DNA of 64,000 nucleotides from Pseudoduganella dura (GTDB lineage Bacteria; Pseudomonadota; Gammaproteobacteria; Burkholderiales; Burkholderiaceae_D), in the NCBI RefSeq assembly GCF_009727155.1, contig NZ_WNWM01000002.1, positions 310,001 through 374,000 on the forward strand. Reading direction: 5' to 3'. Below are positions 35,403 to 44,731 of this stretch, in pieces. The notes beneath the pieces were generated by a model. That model saw only the letters and a list, made by a program, of their open reading frames with translations, had not been told where the DNA came from and ran no database searches. The translations under genes were made by a program, and so were the position numbers. Every line of letters begins with the position of its first letter. Within the stretch, counting starts at the first letter, position 1.

Positions 35403-37289
35403 TCAGGCCGCTTCGATGGTGCTGGTGACGACGCCGACCAGCGCGACGACATCGGCCGATTCCGCCACCTGCAGCAGGACCTGGCCTCGTTCGAAGCCGA
35501 CATCGAGCAGGTGGACCAGTTCCGATTTCTCGGCCGCGGTCGGGTCGCGGTGCAGGCCGCCATGGAACAGCTGGTCCACGAATGCGGCGTTGCTGACGAC
35601 ACCGGCTTCCGTGGAGGTGGCGAAACCATTGGCGATGCTGCTCATCGAGACACCGTTCGCACGCTGTGCCAGCCAGTAGTTCAGGCCGGCCTCATCCGGC
35701 GCACGGTCGAAGATCGTCTGGTACAGGCGCAGCAGCACGCCGATATCGCTATGGTCGAGATCGAGCTTCACCGCCTGCGACAGGTACTCCGGGGAATTGA
35801 CGAAACCGAGCGCGACGTCGGCGCGGCTCGCACCATTGAGAATCGCGTTGACCCAGAAGGCGCCTTCTCCCTGCGAAGGCGTGCGGCCGAGGATACTTTC
35901 ATACAGCGCCGTGACGAAACCGGCGATGCCGGAAGTAAGGAACAGCTCGCCGGCTTCCGGCGAATTGATGAACTCCGACGCAACGAATTTCGCCGTGGCG
36001 CCACTGTCCAGGACGCCCGCCCAGTAATCGATCTCGAAGGCGTTGCCTTCGCGGCCCAGCACCCCATGGTACAGCCGGGCAACCAGCTCTTCGTATGCGT
36101 TGCCCTGCCCGCCCGTGAAGACCAGCGTCTCGACATCGCTCATCTTGACGGTACTGCCGTCGATGGCGGACACGACGAGCGTGCCGTCCACCAGCGTCAT
36201 CTTGTAATCCGACGCACGGCCCGCCAGCTGCACGGTATCGCTGCCGGCGCCGGCGAGGATCGTGTCGTGGCCTTTGCCCGGCGTGAAGATATCGCTGCCA
36301 CTGCCGCCCTTCAGGATGTCGTCTGCCGTACTGCCGGTAACGACGGCATCCGGGTCCGTCGTGGCGCCGCCCTGAGGCGCGCCTGCCGAAGGCGTACCTG
36401 CGGCCGGCGCTGGTGCGGGAGCCGGCGCTGGTGCGGGAGCCGGGGCCGGTGCTGGTGCGGGAGCCGGGGCTGGTGCGGGAGCCGGGGCCGGGGCCGGTGC
36501 TGGCGCCGGGGCCGGTGCTGGCGCCGGGGCTGGTGCAGGAGCCGGTGCTGGCGCAGGAGCCGGTGCGGGAGCTGGAGCCGGTGCAGGAGCCGGCACAGGT
36601 TCCGGGGCTGGCGCAGGTGCCGGGGCTGGCGCAGGTGCGGGGGCTGGCGCAGGTTCCGGGGCAGGCGCGGGTACCGGGGCAGGTGCGACCGGCACCGGCG
36701 GCAGTTCCGGCGCGGGTTCCGTTTCCGGCACCGTCACATCGCTCGGCGGCGGAAGTGCGATCGGCGCGTCGGCAAACGTCACCACCGCGCTGCCCGTCAA
36801 TCCCGCTTCCCGGCTGCTCAGCACCAGCACATAGCTGACGCCCGCGCGCAGCGACACCGCGCTCAGTTTCGACAGCAGGTTGCCCTGAGCGCCGTCGCCG
36901 GTGAACGCGTCGATATCCTCGTTGGCCGCCACCAGATTGGCGAGCGGATTGGCCGGATCGAAGCTGCCTTCGTACAGCCAGAGCTGGGTATCGGCGTCCT
37001 TCGCGTCGCCGGTATAGCTGAAACCCGTCGCGCTCTGCACCGTCAGGTCGTAATTGCCGTCGGCCGGCGCCGTGATGGTCACCCTGGCATAGGCATAGTC
37101 GCTGGCATAGCCGCCGAAGTCGTAGTTGCTCGCCCCGTCGTCGCTGAGCCAGGTACTGACGGCGCGCAGATCGGCCCCGCTCCACGTGGCGGAGTAAGCA
37201 TCGTCGGTGAACAGCAGATCGCCCGGCAACAGCGGCCGGTGAAAGGTCAGCGTACCGTTGGCATTCAGTGAATAGTTGACGCTGTTCAT
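35403..37289 (-). CDS. DUF4214 protein with Pro-Ala linker and calcium-binding repeats
   Basis: 628 aa from the ATG at 37289 (GGAG nine bases upstream). N-terminal all-beta domain (about 1-185) resembles bacterial pre-peptidase C-terminal type (ITAPADGNYDLTVQSATGFSY). About 200-300 is an uninterrupted (Pro-Ala)n linker. Then come hemolysin-type repeats GGSGSDIFTPGKGHDTILAG and two DUF4214-like repeats (ELVARLYHGVLGR, ALYESILGR, RLYQTIFDRAPDEAGLNYW). There is no Sec signal, so export by a type I system is expected, but none is in the window. DUF4214 proteins are frequent in these bacteria. Confidence 0.88.
   Translation of the reverse strand: MNSVNYSLNANGTLTFHRPLLPGDLLFTDDAYSATWSGADLRAVSTWLSDDGASNYDFGGYASDYAYARVTITAPADGNYDLTVQSATGFSYTGDAKDADTQLWLYEGSFDPANPLANLVAANEDIDAFTGDGAQGNLLSKLSAVSLRAGVSYVLVLSSREAGLTGSAVVTFADAPIALPPPSDVTVPETEPAPELPPVPVAPAPVPAPAPEPAPAPAPAPAPAPAPAPEPVPAPAPAPAPAPAPAPAPAPAPAPAPAPAPAPAPAPAPAPAPAPAPAPAPAPAPAPAPAPAPAPAAGTPSAGAPQGGATTDPDAVVTGSTADDILKGGSGSDIFTPGKGHDTILAGAGSDTVQLAGRASDYKMTLVDGTLVVSAIDGSTVKMSDVETLVFTGGQGNAYEELVARLYHGVLGREGNAFEIDYWAGVLDSGATAKFVASEFINSPEAGELFLTSGIAGFVTALYESILGRTPSQGEGAFWVNAILNGASRADVALGFVNSPEYLSQAVKLDLDHSDIGVLLRLYQTIFDRAPDEAGLNYWLAQRANGVSMSSIANGFATSTEAGVVSNAAFVDQLFHGGLHRDPTAAEKSELVHLLDVGFERGQVLLQVAESADVVALVGVVTSTIEAA
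36400..36692. repeat. Pro-Ala coding minisatellite
   Basis: About 290 bases made of 6-bp units GCN-CCN on the minus strand, organised in higher-order 18- and 36-bp repeats such as GGTGCGGGAGCC / GGGGCTGGC. It encodes the linker of the DUF4214 protein and is a likely site of length variation. Confidence 0.85.
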
Positions 37290-37493
37290 TTTTAGATGCT
37301 CCAAGGAAATTTTAGACAATTCTAGCAGAATTATTTCCATGGATCATCGCAAAACTCAATCACGGCAAGAGTTCGCCGATATTGCTGTTCCCGCGCAACA
37401 TTTTTCAGTTGGCGCGGTTGGCGTAAGCTGGGCATTTTCTCCGAGTACGAAACTATGTCTGCCCGCTGATGTCGATTGTGGCCAGCGCCGTCG

Positions 37494-37985
37494 CTAGTTT
37501 CCCTCCGTCGCGAGCACCAGCGTCTCCTTGATTTCTTCCATGACCACGTAGCTTTTCGACTGTGCGGCACCCGGCAGGTTCAGCAGCATGTCGCCGAGCA
37601 GCTTGCGGTACTCGGCCATCTGATGGATCCGGGCCTTGATCAGGTAGTCGAAATCGCCGGACACGAGGTGGCATTCCTGCACCTCGGGAATGCGCAGCAC
37701 TTCGCGCCGGAACTGTTCGAAGTGGCTGGCGGACTTCTGGTTCAGCGTGATCTCCACGAACACGAGCAGCGTGGCGCCGACCGCCGCGGGATTGAGCCGG
37801 GCGTGATAGCCGGTGATGACACCGTCGCGTTCCATCCGCTTGACGCGCTCGATCGCCGGCGTGACCGACAGGCCCACCTGCTCGGACAGATCCTTCATCG
37901 AGATGCGTCCATCGTCCTGCAGTATGCGCAGGATCTTGCGGTCGAGCTTGTCCAGGGCCCGCACGGACTCTTTTTGTGTACGCAT
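37494..37985 (-). CDS. Lrp/AsnC-family transcriptional regulator
   Basis: 163 aa from the ATG at 37985 (AGGAAA upstream). Winged helix-turn-helix (LDRKILRILQDDGRISMKDLSEQVGLSVTPAIERVKRME, about 10-50) and the RAM ligand-binding domain (about 75-150, HLVSGDFDYLIKARI). It is divergent to dadA with a 114-bp gap, and Lrp-type regulators next to dadA usually control it in response to alanine or other amino acids (family knowledge). Confidence 0.9.
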   Translation of the reverse strand: MRTQKESVRALDKLDRKILRILQDDGRISMKDLSEQVGLSVTPAIERVKRMERDGVITGYHARLNPAAVGATLLVFVEITLNQKSASHFEQFRREVLRIPEVQECHLVSGDFDYLIKARIHQMAEYRKLLGDMLLNLPGAAQSKSYVVMEEIKETLVLATEGN

Positions 37986-38099
37986 GATTTTTTCCTGTTT
38001 TATCAGCGATATATAGTAACAACCACTACCAAACAAAACTTACCATAGGTGAATTCCCCGGGCAATCAAGCCAGACCAATTCTTATCTCTGAGGCAAGC

Positions 38100-39383
38100 A
38101 TGCGCATCGTCATTCTTGGTAGCGGCGTCATCGGTGTCACCACGGCGTATTACCTGGCGCGGGAAGGACATGCGGTCACGGTGCTGGACCGCCAGCCCGG
38201 CCCCGCCCTGGAGACGAGTTTCGCCAACGCGGGCCAGATCTCGCCCGGCTATGCGTCGCCTTGGGCCGCGCCGGGCATTCCGCTGAAGGCCGTCAAGTGG
38301 ATGATGCAGCGGCACGCGCCGCTGGCGATATCGCTCGACGGTTCGCTGTTCCAGCTGCAGTGGATGTGGCAGATGCTGCAGAACTGCAATGCCGACAGCT
38401 ATGCGGTGAACAAGGAACGCATGGTGCGCCTGGCCGAATACAGCCGCGACTGCTTCAAGGCCCTGCGCGCCGCCACCGGCATCGCCTACGAAGGCCGCCA
38501 GGGCGGCACGACGCAACTGTTCCGCACGCAGAAGCAGATGGACGGCGCGGCCAAGGATATCGAAGTGCTGAAGGAAACCGGCGTGCCCTACGAGTTGCTG
38601 GGCGCGCGCGAATTGCTGTCGGCCGAGCCGGGCATCGCCAGCGAGCGGCTGGTGGGCGGCCTGCGCCTGCCGAACGATGAAACGGGCGATTGCCAGCTGT
38701 TCACCACGCGGCTGACCGGCATGGCACAGGAGCTCGGCGTGCAGTTTCGCTACAACGTCGACATCGATGGCCTCGATGTGGCCGGCGGTGAAATACGCGG
38801 CGTGCGCTGCGCCGGCGAAGTCGTGACCGCCGATTCGTACGTGGTGGCGCTGGGCGCCTATTCGACGCCCCTGCTGCGCGGCATTCTCGACCTGCCGGTC
38901 TATCCGCTGAAGGGGTATTCGATCACGGTGCCGATCGTCAACGCCGACCGGGCACCCGCCTCGACGATCCTCGACGAGACCTACAAGATCGCCGTGACCC
39001 GCTTCGACGACCGCATCCGCGTCGGCGGCATGGCCGAGATCGCCGGCTATGACAGGCGCCTGAACCCGCGCCGCCGCGCCACGCTGGAAATGGTCGTGAA
39101 CGACCTGTTCCCCGGCGCCGGCGATACCGCGCAGGCCAGCTTCTGGACGGGCCTGCGCCCGATGACGCCGGACGGCACGCCGGTGGTCGGCCGCACGCCG
39201 CTGCCGAACCTGTTCGTCAATACGGGCCATGGCACGCTGGGCTGGACGATGAGCTGCGGTTCGGCACAGCTGCTGGCCGACATCATGTCGGCCAGGCGCC
39301 CGGCGATCCGGGCGGACGATTTGTCGGTGGAGCGCTACCACCGTAGCGCCGGCACGCGCCAACCGCAGCTCGCCGGCGCCTGA
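38100..39383 (+). CDS. dadA: D-amino acid dehydrogenase, small subunit
   Basis: 427 aa starting at the ATG at 38100 (GAGG upstream). FAD-binding [19 protein letters not shown] (residues 4-22), typical DadA segment [20 protein letters not shown], and the C-terminal [15 protein letters not shown]. It oxidises D-alanine and other D-amino acids to the keto acid, feeding electrons to quinone. No alr/dadX is adjacent; the Lrp-type regulator is divergent. Confidence 0.94.
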   Translation: MRIVILGSGVIGVTTAYYLAREGHAVTVLDRQPGPALETSFANAGQISPGYASPWAAPGIPLKAVKWMMQRHAPLAISLDGSLFQLQWMWQMLQNCNADSYAVNKERMVRLAEYSRDCFKALRAATGIAYEGRQGGTTQLFRTQKQMDGAAKDIEVLKETGVPYELLGARELLSAEPGIASERLVGGLRLPNDETGDCQLFTTRLTGMAQELGVQFRYNVDIDGLDVAGGEIRGVRCAGEVVTADSYVVALGAYSTPLLRGILDLPVYPLKGYSITVPIVNADRAPASTILDETYKIAVTRFDDRIRVGGMAEIAGYDRRLNPRRRATLEMVVNDLFPGAGDTAQASFWTGLRPMTPDGTPVVGRTPLPNLFVNTGHGTLGWTMSCGSAQLLADIMSARRPAIRADDLSVERYHRSAGTRQPQLAGA

Positions 39384-39499
39384 ACGCCGCGCGGCGGGAA
39401 GGCCCGCGCGGCCCTGCCCCGGCCTCCTGCCCGCAGCCTGCGGCCGCGCTCCTCCCGGGCTCAATTGTGCGGGGAGAAGCGGGTGCGTATAATTCCGTC

Positions 39500-40333
39500 A
39501 TGAATAAACTGGAAGCCTTCGGGCATATCGCGGCGCTGGCGATCCGGGGAGATCTGGTATTTCCCACCAGCGTCAACGCAGCGTTACGTGTGCAGCTGGC
39601 GCTCGAGAACCCCGACACCCCGATCGACGAGGCGATCCGCCTCGTGCTGGCCGAGCCGCAACTGGCCGCTCGCACTGTCGCGCTCGCCAACTCGGCCATG
39701 TTCAACCGCAGCGGCAACACCGTCACCAACGTGCGCGCCGCGATCACGCGCGTGGGTTACCACAACCTGTATGCACTGGCCGCCGCGATGGTGGTGCGCC
39801 AGTTCGGCGCCAAGATCACCGACCCGGTCGTGCGCGCCAAGGCCGAACAGCTGTGGCAGCACAGCGTATATGTGGCCTGCCTGGCCCGCATCATCGCCCG
39901 CGACGTGACCGAGGTAAACGGCGATACCGCGCTGTTCGCCGGTATCGTGCATGAAGTGGGCGGCTTCTACCTGCTGTCGCGGGCCGACGAGTTCCCCGGC
40001 CTGCTCGATCCCGATCCGGACAACTGGCAACCCGCCAGCGAGGAGATCATCATGCGCGAAGTGATGGCGAAGCTGGCGATTCCCGAAGAAGTCGCCACGG
40101 CGATCGAAGGCCTGCGCGACGGCTTCCTCGGCGTGCCGCCGGAAAGCCTGCTCGACACGCTGCTGCTGGCGAACCACTTCGCCCCCGTCGATTCCCCGCT
40201 GGCGCAGCCGCGCGAGGAAACGCCCCAGTCCGAATCCGTCGTCGACCTGTTCATCGACGAGCAGATGGCCGCGGAGATCCTGGACGAGGCCGAGCGGGAC
40301 GCCACCTCGATGACCGCCGCGCTGCTGGTCTGA
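39500..40333 (+). CDS. HDOD-domain protein
   Basis: 277 aa. HDOD pattern: LALENPDTPIDEAIRLVLAEPQLAARTVALANSAMF (typical serial-helix start), RAAITRVGYHNLYALA, LWQHSVYVACLARIIARD and FAGIVHEVGGFYLL, where a classic HD domain would have HDIG. HDOD proteins are non-catalytic regulatory scaffolds in signal transduction (family knowledge). It is a single gene between dadA and the convergent hmp. Confidence 0.88.
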   Translation: MNKLEAFGHIAALAIRGDLVFPTSVNAALRVQLALENPDTPIDEAIRLVLAEPQLAARTVALANSAMFNRSGNTVTNVRAAITRVGYHNLYALAAAMVVRQFGAKITDPVVRAKAEQLWQHSVYVACLARIIARDVTEVNGDTALFAGIVHEVGGFYLLSRADEFPGLLDPDPDNWQPASEEIIMREVMAKLAIPEEVATAIEGLRDGFLGVPPESLLDTLLLANHFAPVDSPLAQPREETPQSESVVDLFIDEQMAAEILDEAERDATSMTAALLV

Positions 40334-40357
40334 GGGCGGCGCAGGTGCCTGCGGCGC

Positions 40358-41539
40358 TTACGCCAGCGCGGCGGCCGGGCCGAAGAATTCGTGGTACGTC
40401 TGGCTTTCAGGCACGCCCAGTTCGCGCAGCGATTTCCTGACAACCTTCATGAACGGCTGCGGGCCGAGGAAATACGCGTCCACGTCGCGGCTTTCCGGCA
40501 GCCAGGCCGCCAGCAATTCACTGTCGAGCAGGCCCACCGCGTCCGGCGCGGCATGGCCCGCGTCTTCCGCATACAGGTAGTGGCGGCGCAGTTGCGGATG
40601 GCGGCTGGCCAGCGCGTCGACATGCGCGCGGAACGCGTGCACGCCGCCATGGCGCGCGGCGTGGATGAAGTGCACGTCGCGCCCGCTGGCCAGCGCCGCC
40701 GGCAGCATCGCCAGCGTGGGCGTGATGCCCACGCCGCCGGTGATGAACACGATCGGCCGGCTGGCGTGCGCGGCCAGGGTGAACACGCCCGATGGCGGCA
40801 GCAATTCGACCACGTCGCCTTCGTTCACCGCATCGTGCAGGTGGTTCGACATCGCGCCACCCCGCTCGCGCTTCACGCTGATCTGGTACGTGGCGCCGTC
40901 CGGCGCGGCCGACAGCGAATAGTTGCGGCGCTGGTCCACGCCGTCCACCACGGCGCGCAGGCCGATGTACTGGCCGGGCTGGAAATCGGCCACCGGGCCG
41001 CCATCTTCCGGCCGGAACACGAAGCTCGTGATCTCGTCGCTCTCGCGCCGCTTGCCGGCCACGACGAAGCGGCGCAGGCCGTTCCAGCCGCCCGGCGCGG
41101 CAGCCAGCGCGTCATAGGCCCGGCCTTCGGCACCGGCCAGAATGCCGGCCAGCTGGCCGTACGCCGCGCCCCACGCCTCGATGACCGCATCGGTCGCCAC
41201 GTCGGCACCGAGCACTTCGCGGATCGCCTGCAGCAGGCTCGCGCCCACCATCGGGTAATGTTCCGGCCGGATGTCCAGCGCCACGTGCTTGCTGACGATC
41301 TGCCCCACCAGCGGGCCGAGGGCTTCCAGCCGGTCGATGTTCTTCGCGTACATCAGCACGGCGTTCGCCAGCGCGCGCGGCTGGGCGCCGTCGCTCTGGT
41401 GGGTCTGGTTGAAGTACGGTTTCACCTGCGGGTAATCGCGGAACAGGATCGGATAGAAGTGACGGGTCAGTGCCTCGCCGCCCTGTTCGAGGATGGGCAC
41501 GGTGGCGGAAACGATGGCGCGGTGTTCGGCGGATAGCAT
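40358..41539 (-). CDS. hmp: Flavohemoglobin, nitric oxide dioxygenase
   Basis: 393 aa, the usual length. Globin domain (1-135) with Tyr29 (RHFYPILF) and proximal His85 (SKHVALDI); FAD-binding domain with RRNYSLSAAP (about 205); NAD-binding domain with FITGGVGITPTLAML (about 266-280). It converts NO and O2 to nitrate using NADH and FAD. AAGGAGAAC precedes the ATG. The NsrR-type site upstream and the nsrR gene next to it suggest NO-induced derepression. Confidence 0.96.
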   Translation of the reverse strand: MLSAEHRAIVSATVPILEQGGEALTRHFYPILFRDYPQVKPYFNQTHQSDGAQPRALANAVLMYAKNIDRLEALGPLVGQIVSKHVALDIRPEHYPMVGASLLQAIREVLGADVATDAVIEAWGAAYGQLAGILAGAEGRAYDALAAAPGGWNGLRRFVVAGKRRESDEITSFVFRPEDGGPVADFQPGQYIGLRAVVDGVDQRRNYSLSAAPDGATYQISVKRERGGAMSNHLHDAVNEGDVVELLPPSGVFTLAAHASRPIVFITGGVGITPTLAMLPAALASGRDVHFIHAARHGGVHAFRAHVDALASRHPQLRRHYLYAEDAGHAAPDAVGLLDSELLAAWLPESRDVDAYFLGPQPFMKVVRKSLRELGVPESQTYHEFFGPAAALA

Positions 41540-41583
41540 GGCGGTTCTCCTTGGCTTGGTTGACTTGAAACTACCTTCGTTAA

Positions 41584-41606
41584 AACTTGCATTCAGTATG
41601 CATGTT
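41584..41606 (-). promoter_or_regulatory. NsrR-type operator upstream of hmp
   Basis: 23-bp imperfect palindrome AACTTGCATTC-A-GTATGCATGTT, about 45 bases upstream of the hmp start. It follows the NsrR layout of two 11-bp half-sites with one central base; half-site cores TGCAT/ATGCA are exact. Confidence 0.7.
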
Positions 41607-41684
41607 TAAAAAAACGACGGGAACTGGACAAAATGTCCCAGGCAGGAACCGTGGTGTACCGTGCGCCGGGCGCCCCGCCGGCCG

Positions 41685-42143
41685 TCAGGAACCGGGGCGG
41701 CGCTCCGGCATGTGCAACAGGATGGCGTGCTCCTGGCGGCGTGCGCCGGGCAGCAGGTCGGCCAGTGTGACGCCGTCGAGCACGGCAAGGAAGGCTTCGG
41801 TGGCTTCGCGCAGCTTGCCCTGCAGGCCGCAGGCCCCGGCGAAGGCGCAGCCGGGCGCGGCAGCGTCGAAACACTCGGCCATGTGGAAATCCGGCTCGCT
41901 GGCCCGTACCACGGCGCCGATATTGATGTCGGCGGGTTCGCCGCGCAGGCGCAGGCCGCCGTTGCGGCCGCGCACCGTCTCGACCAGTCCCGACATGCCC
42001 AGCTGGTGGATCACCTTCGTGAGATGGTTCTTCGAGATGCCGTGCAGGTCCGCGATATCCTGGATCGTGGCCAGGCGGTCGCGGTGCATGCCCAGGTACA
42101 TCAGGGAACGCAGCGTGTAGTCGGTGAAGGTGGTGAGTCGCAT
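41685..42143 (-). CDS. nsrR: NO-sensing Rrf2-family repressor NsrR
   Basis: 152 aa starting MRLTTFTDYTLRSLMYLG, the usual NsrR opening; an upstream ATG at 42170 would add nine residues. Winged helix-turn-helix (about 25-65, ISKNHLTKVIHQLG), then three cysteines C91, C99 and C105 (CFDAAAPGC, FAGACGLQGKL) that would hold the Fe-S cluster which NO destroys. Upstream of and co-directional with hmp, with the operator between them. Confidence 0.93.
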   Translation of the reverse strand: MRLTTFTDYTLRSLMYLGMHRDRLATIQDIADLHGISKNHLTKVIHQLGMSGLVETVRGRNGGLRLRGEPADINIGAVVRASEPDFHMAECFDAAAPGCAFAGACGLQGKLREATEAFLAVLDGVTLADLLPGARRQEHAILLHMPERRPGS

Positions 42144-42211
42144 GATATCCAGGGCAAACGGCTGCGCCATTATAACGGCGGGGCGGCCGCGGCCGGGCGG
42201 CGGCGAGCGCT

Positions 42212-42436
42212 TCAGCGCCTGCGCTCGTATTCGTCGCGCACGTGGCGCGCGATGAACGTGGCCAGCCCCCTGCCCGCCCCGGCCAGCGCCTTCATCGTCT
42301 CCACGCGATCGCGGCCGGTGGCGCGGTAGGTGTAGTCGTACACCTCGCCGCTGGCGAATTTCACGGCGATTGCTTCGGGTCCGATGTCGTAGGCCACCAC
42401 GCCCGAGTGGCCTGCGAGGTTGCGATAGCGTTTCAT
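42212..42436 (-). CDS. KTSC-like small protein
   Basis: 74 aa. The pattern HSGVVAYDIGPEAIAVKFASGEVYDYTY is typical of KTSC-domain proteins (short beta-rich domain; function not settled). No signal peptide or membrane span. It lies 68 bp upstream of nsrR on the same strand, but a functional tie is not shown. Confidence 0.7.
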   Translation of the reverse strand: MKRYRNLAGHSGVVAYDIGPEAIAVKFASGEVYDYTYRATGRDRVETMKALAGAGRGLATFIARHVRDEYERRR

Positions 42437-42501
42437 CGCGTCAGTCTAGCGCGCCGGATTTCTGCCGTGCGCACGGATGCGCCGGCCGCTCATCTGCATG
42501 C

Positions 42502-44721
42502 TCATTGCACAGTATCCGGCGTCAGCAACGACAGCAGATGCACCAGTTTCGCCGTATCCATCGGCTTCACGAAATACTGGTCGAAGCCGGCGGCGATCGA
42601 TTTTTCCTGGTCCTCCTTGCGGCCATAGCCGGTCACCGCCACCAGCTGCGCGTCGGCCGTTTGCGGCAGAGCGCGCAATTGCCGGGCGAGCTGGTTGCCG
42701 TCGATGTCGGGCAGGCCGATATCGAGGAAGCACAGCTGTGGCGCATGCGCGCGTGCCAGCTCCAGCGCCTCGGTGGCGCGGTACGCCACGTGCACCAGGT
42801 GCCCGCCGGCCTCGAGGAACAGCGCCAGCGTCTGCGCCGCATCGACGTTGTCGTCCACCACCAGGCAGCGCAGCTTGCCGGGCCGGACGGCGGCCGCGCC
42901 GGCGGGCTGCGCGCCGCCCGGACCCGCCTGGACCGGCGTCTCATCGTAAGGCAGTTCGACGGTGAACGCGCTGCCCTGGTCCGGGCCGGCGCTCTCGGCG
43001 CGCAAGGTGCCGCCGTGCAGCGTCACCAGCGTGCGCGCCAGCGCCAGCCCGAGGCCCAGCCCGCCCTGCGAACGGTCCGACGTGCGCTCGGCCTGCGTGA
43101 ACAGCTCGAACACACGCGCCACCAGCTCGGGCGCCATGCCGATGCCGTCGTCGGCCACCACCAGCCGCACGAGCGCCCCGTCGCGCTGCAGCGCCACGCG
43201 GATGTGACCGTATTCCTGGGTGTACTTGGCCGCGTTGTTGAGCAGGTTCGCCACCACCTGCACCATCCGCTTGTGGTCGGCATTGATGCCCATCGGCGCG
43301 TGCGGAATGTCCAGCTCGAGTTGCTGGCGCTTCGACTTGAACAGCGGGTAGGCCTGCTCCACCGCGTCCTCGACCACCGTGCGCAGGTCCAGCGGCTGCC
43401 GGTTCAGCTTCACCAGGCCGCGCGTCACGCGCGACACATCGAGCAGGTCGTCGATCAGCCGCGTCATGTGCTCGACCTGCCTGGCAATGATCTCCGCCGT
43501 GCGGGCGATCGCCGGGTTATCCGCGTGCGCCATCTTCAGCACCTGGGCGCCCGAACTGATCGGCGCCAGCGGGTTGCGCAGTTCGTGCGCCAGCATGGCC
43601 AGGAATTCGTCCTTGCGTCGGTCCGCCGCCTGCAGCGAGGCCGCCGCCGCGTCGCGTTCCACTTCCTTCTTCTGCAGTGCCAGCGCCATCTCGTCGAGCG
43701 AGCGCGCCAGCCCGCTGATCTCCTCGTCCTCGTAGCGCATGCCGGTGCGCGTATCGAGCGAACCGCTGGCGATGCGGTCGGCGGTGCGCACCAGCGCCTG
43801 CATGCGCCGCACGATCATCAGGTCGCCGCCGAACCACGCCGCCAGCAGCGCCAGCGTGATCGTCACCACCAGGCCCACCACCGCGATCAGCTGGTCCTGG
43901 GTGGCGGCGGCCACGATCTCGTCGTAGGGGATGCCGATCACCACGGTGTACTCGGAGATGTCGGGCTTGCCCACGCGCGCGAACGCGTACAGCCGCTGGA
44001 CGCCGTCGTCACCGGTCAGCAGCACCGGCACCTTCGGGCGCGTGGCCAGCGCCGGCCGCAGCTCGGCGGGGATGGGCTTGCCGAACCAGCTGGCGGGGTC
44101 GGGCCGGCGCGAGATGATCGTGCCGCCGGCGTCGACCGTCCACAGCACCGAACCGGGGGACAGCTGCACGTCGAGCACGAACTTGTCGAGTTCCACCAGG
44201 TCCATGGCGGCGAACAGCACGGCCTTCACGTCGCCGTTCTTGATGACCGGGAAAGTCAGGTTGATCGTGTGCTTGCCGATCACGCGGCCAAAGATGTAAT
44301 TGCCCGCGATGAAGCGGCGCTCGGCGATCGCGCGCCGGAAATGCGCCCGGTCGGCCAGGTTGACCATGCCGACCGACGACACGGCGCTGCACGTCACGTC
44401 GCCGTTGAGCTGGATCAGGCCGAAATTCACGTAATCGGTGTTCTTCGACAGGATGTCCGACAGCAGCACACTGCAGTCCTCCTGGTTCTCCAGCAGGTCG
44501 GGAATGCTGGAAAGGTCGCGCAGGATCTGGCGCGCCCCTTCGATGGACTGGGCCTCGTTGGCCGCCGCCAGGTTGGCGACCCGCTGCAGGTTCTCGCGCG
44601 CGACGTCGATCGCATGCTCGCGTTCGCGCACGCCGGTAAGCACCGTCATCGCCGCCATCGGCGCGATCGCCAGCGCAACGAGCAGGATCAGGCGGCCGCG
44701 CAGGCTGTTCAGGCGTGGCAC
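42502..44721 (-). CDS. Membrane hybrid histidine kinase, Cache-HAMP-HisKA-HATPase-REC
   Basis: 739 aa. Membrane helix at about 10-27, periplasmic Cache sensor (about 30-280, HFRRAIAERRFIAGNYIFGR, VSPG/VDAGGTI), second helix at about 283-303, HAMP, HisKA with phospho-His in AMLAHELRNPLAPI, HATPase_c (NLLNNAAKYT, VADDGIGM, GGLGLGLAL) and a C-terminal receiver (LVVDDNVDA, acceptor Asp in LCFLDIGLPD). It senses a periplasmic small molecule such as an organic or amino acid (inference from Cache). No dedicated output gene is adjacent. It ends 66 bp before the KTSC gene. Confidence 0.92.
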   Translation of the reverse strand: MPRLNSLRGRLILLVALAIAPMAAMTVLTGVREREHAIDVARENLQRVANLAAANEAQSIEGARQILRDLSSIPDLLENQEDCSVLLSDILSKNTDYVNFGLIQLNGDVTCSAVSSVGMVNLADRAHFRRAIAERRFIAGNYIFGRVIGKHTINLTFPVIKNGDVKAVLFAAMDLVELDKFVLDVQLSPGSVLWTVDAGGTIISRRPDPASWFGKPIPAELRPALATRPKVPVLLTGDDGVQRLYAFARVGKPDISEYTVVIGIPYDEIVAAATQDQLIAVVGLVVTITLALLAAWFGGDLMIVRRMQALVRTADRIASGSLDTRTGMRYEDEEISGLARSLDEMALALQKKEVERDAAAASLQAADRRKDEFLAMLAHELRNPLAPISSGAQVLKMAHADNPAIARTAEIIARQVEHMTRLIDDLLDVSRVTRGLVKLNRQPLDLRTVVEDAVEQAYPLFKSKRQQLELDIPHAPMGINADHKRMVQVVANLLNNAAKYTQEYGHIRVALQRDGALVRLVVADDGIGMAPELVARVFELFTQAERTSDRSQGGLGLGLALARTLVTLHGGTLRAESAGPDQGSAFTVELPYDETPVQAGPGGAQPAGAAAVRPGKLRCLVVDDNVDAAQTLALFLEAGGHLVHVAYRATEALELARAHAPQLCFLDIGLPDIDGNQLARQLRALPQTADAQLVAVTGYGRKEDQEKSIAAGFDQYFVKPMDTAKLVHLLSLLTPDTVQ

Positions 44722-44731
44722 CGGCGGCTCC

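Noticed and set aside
33468..37271. Very long plus-strand frame across two minus genes
   Set aside because: Antisense of the orphan protein and the DUF4214 protein, caused by GC bias and the Pro-Ala repeat.
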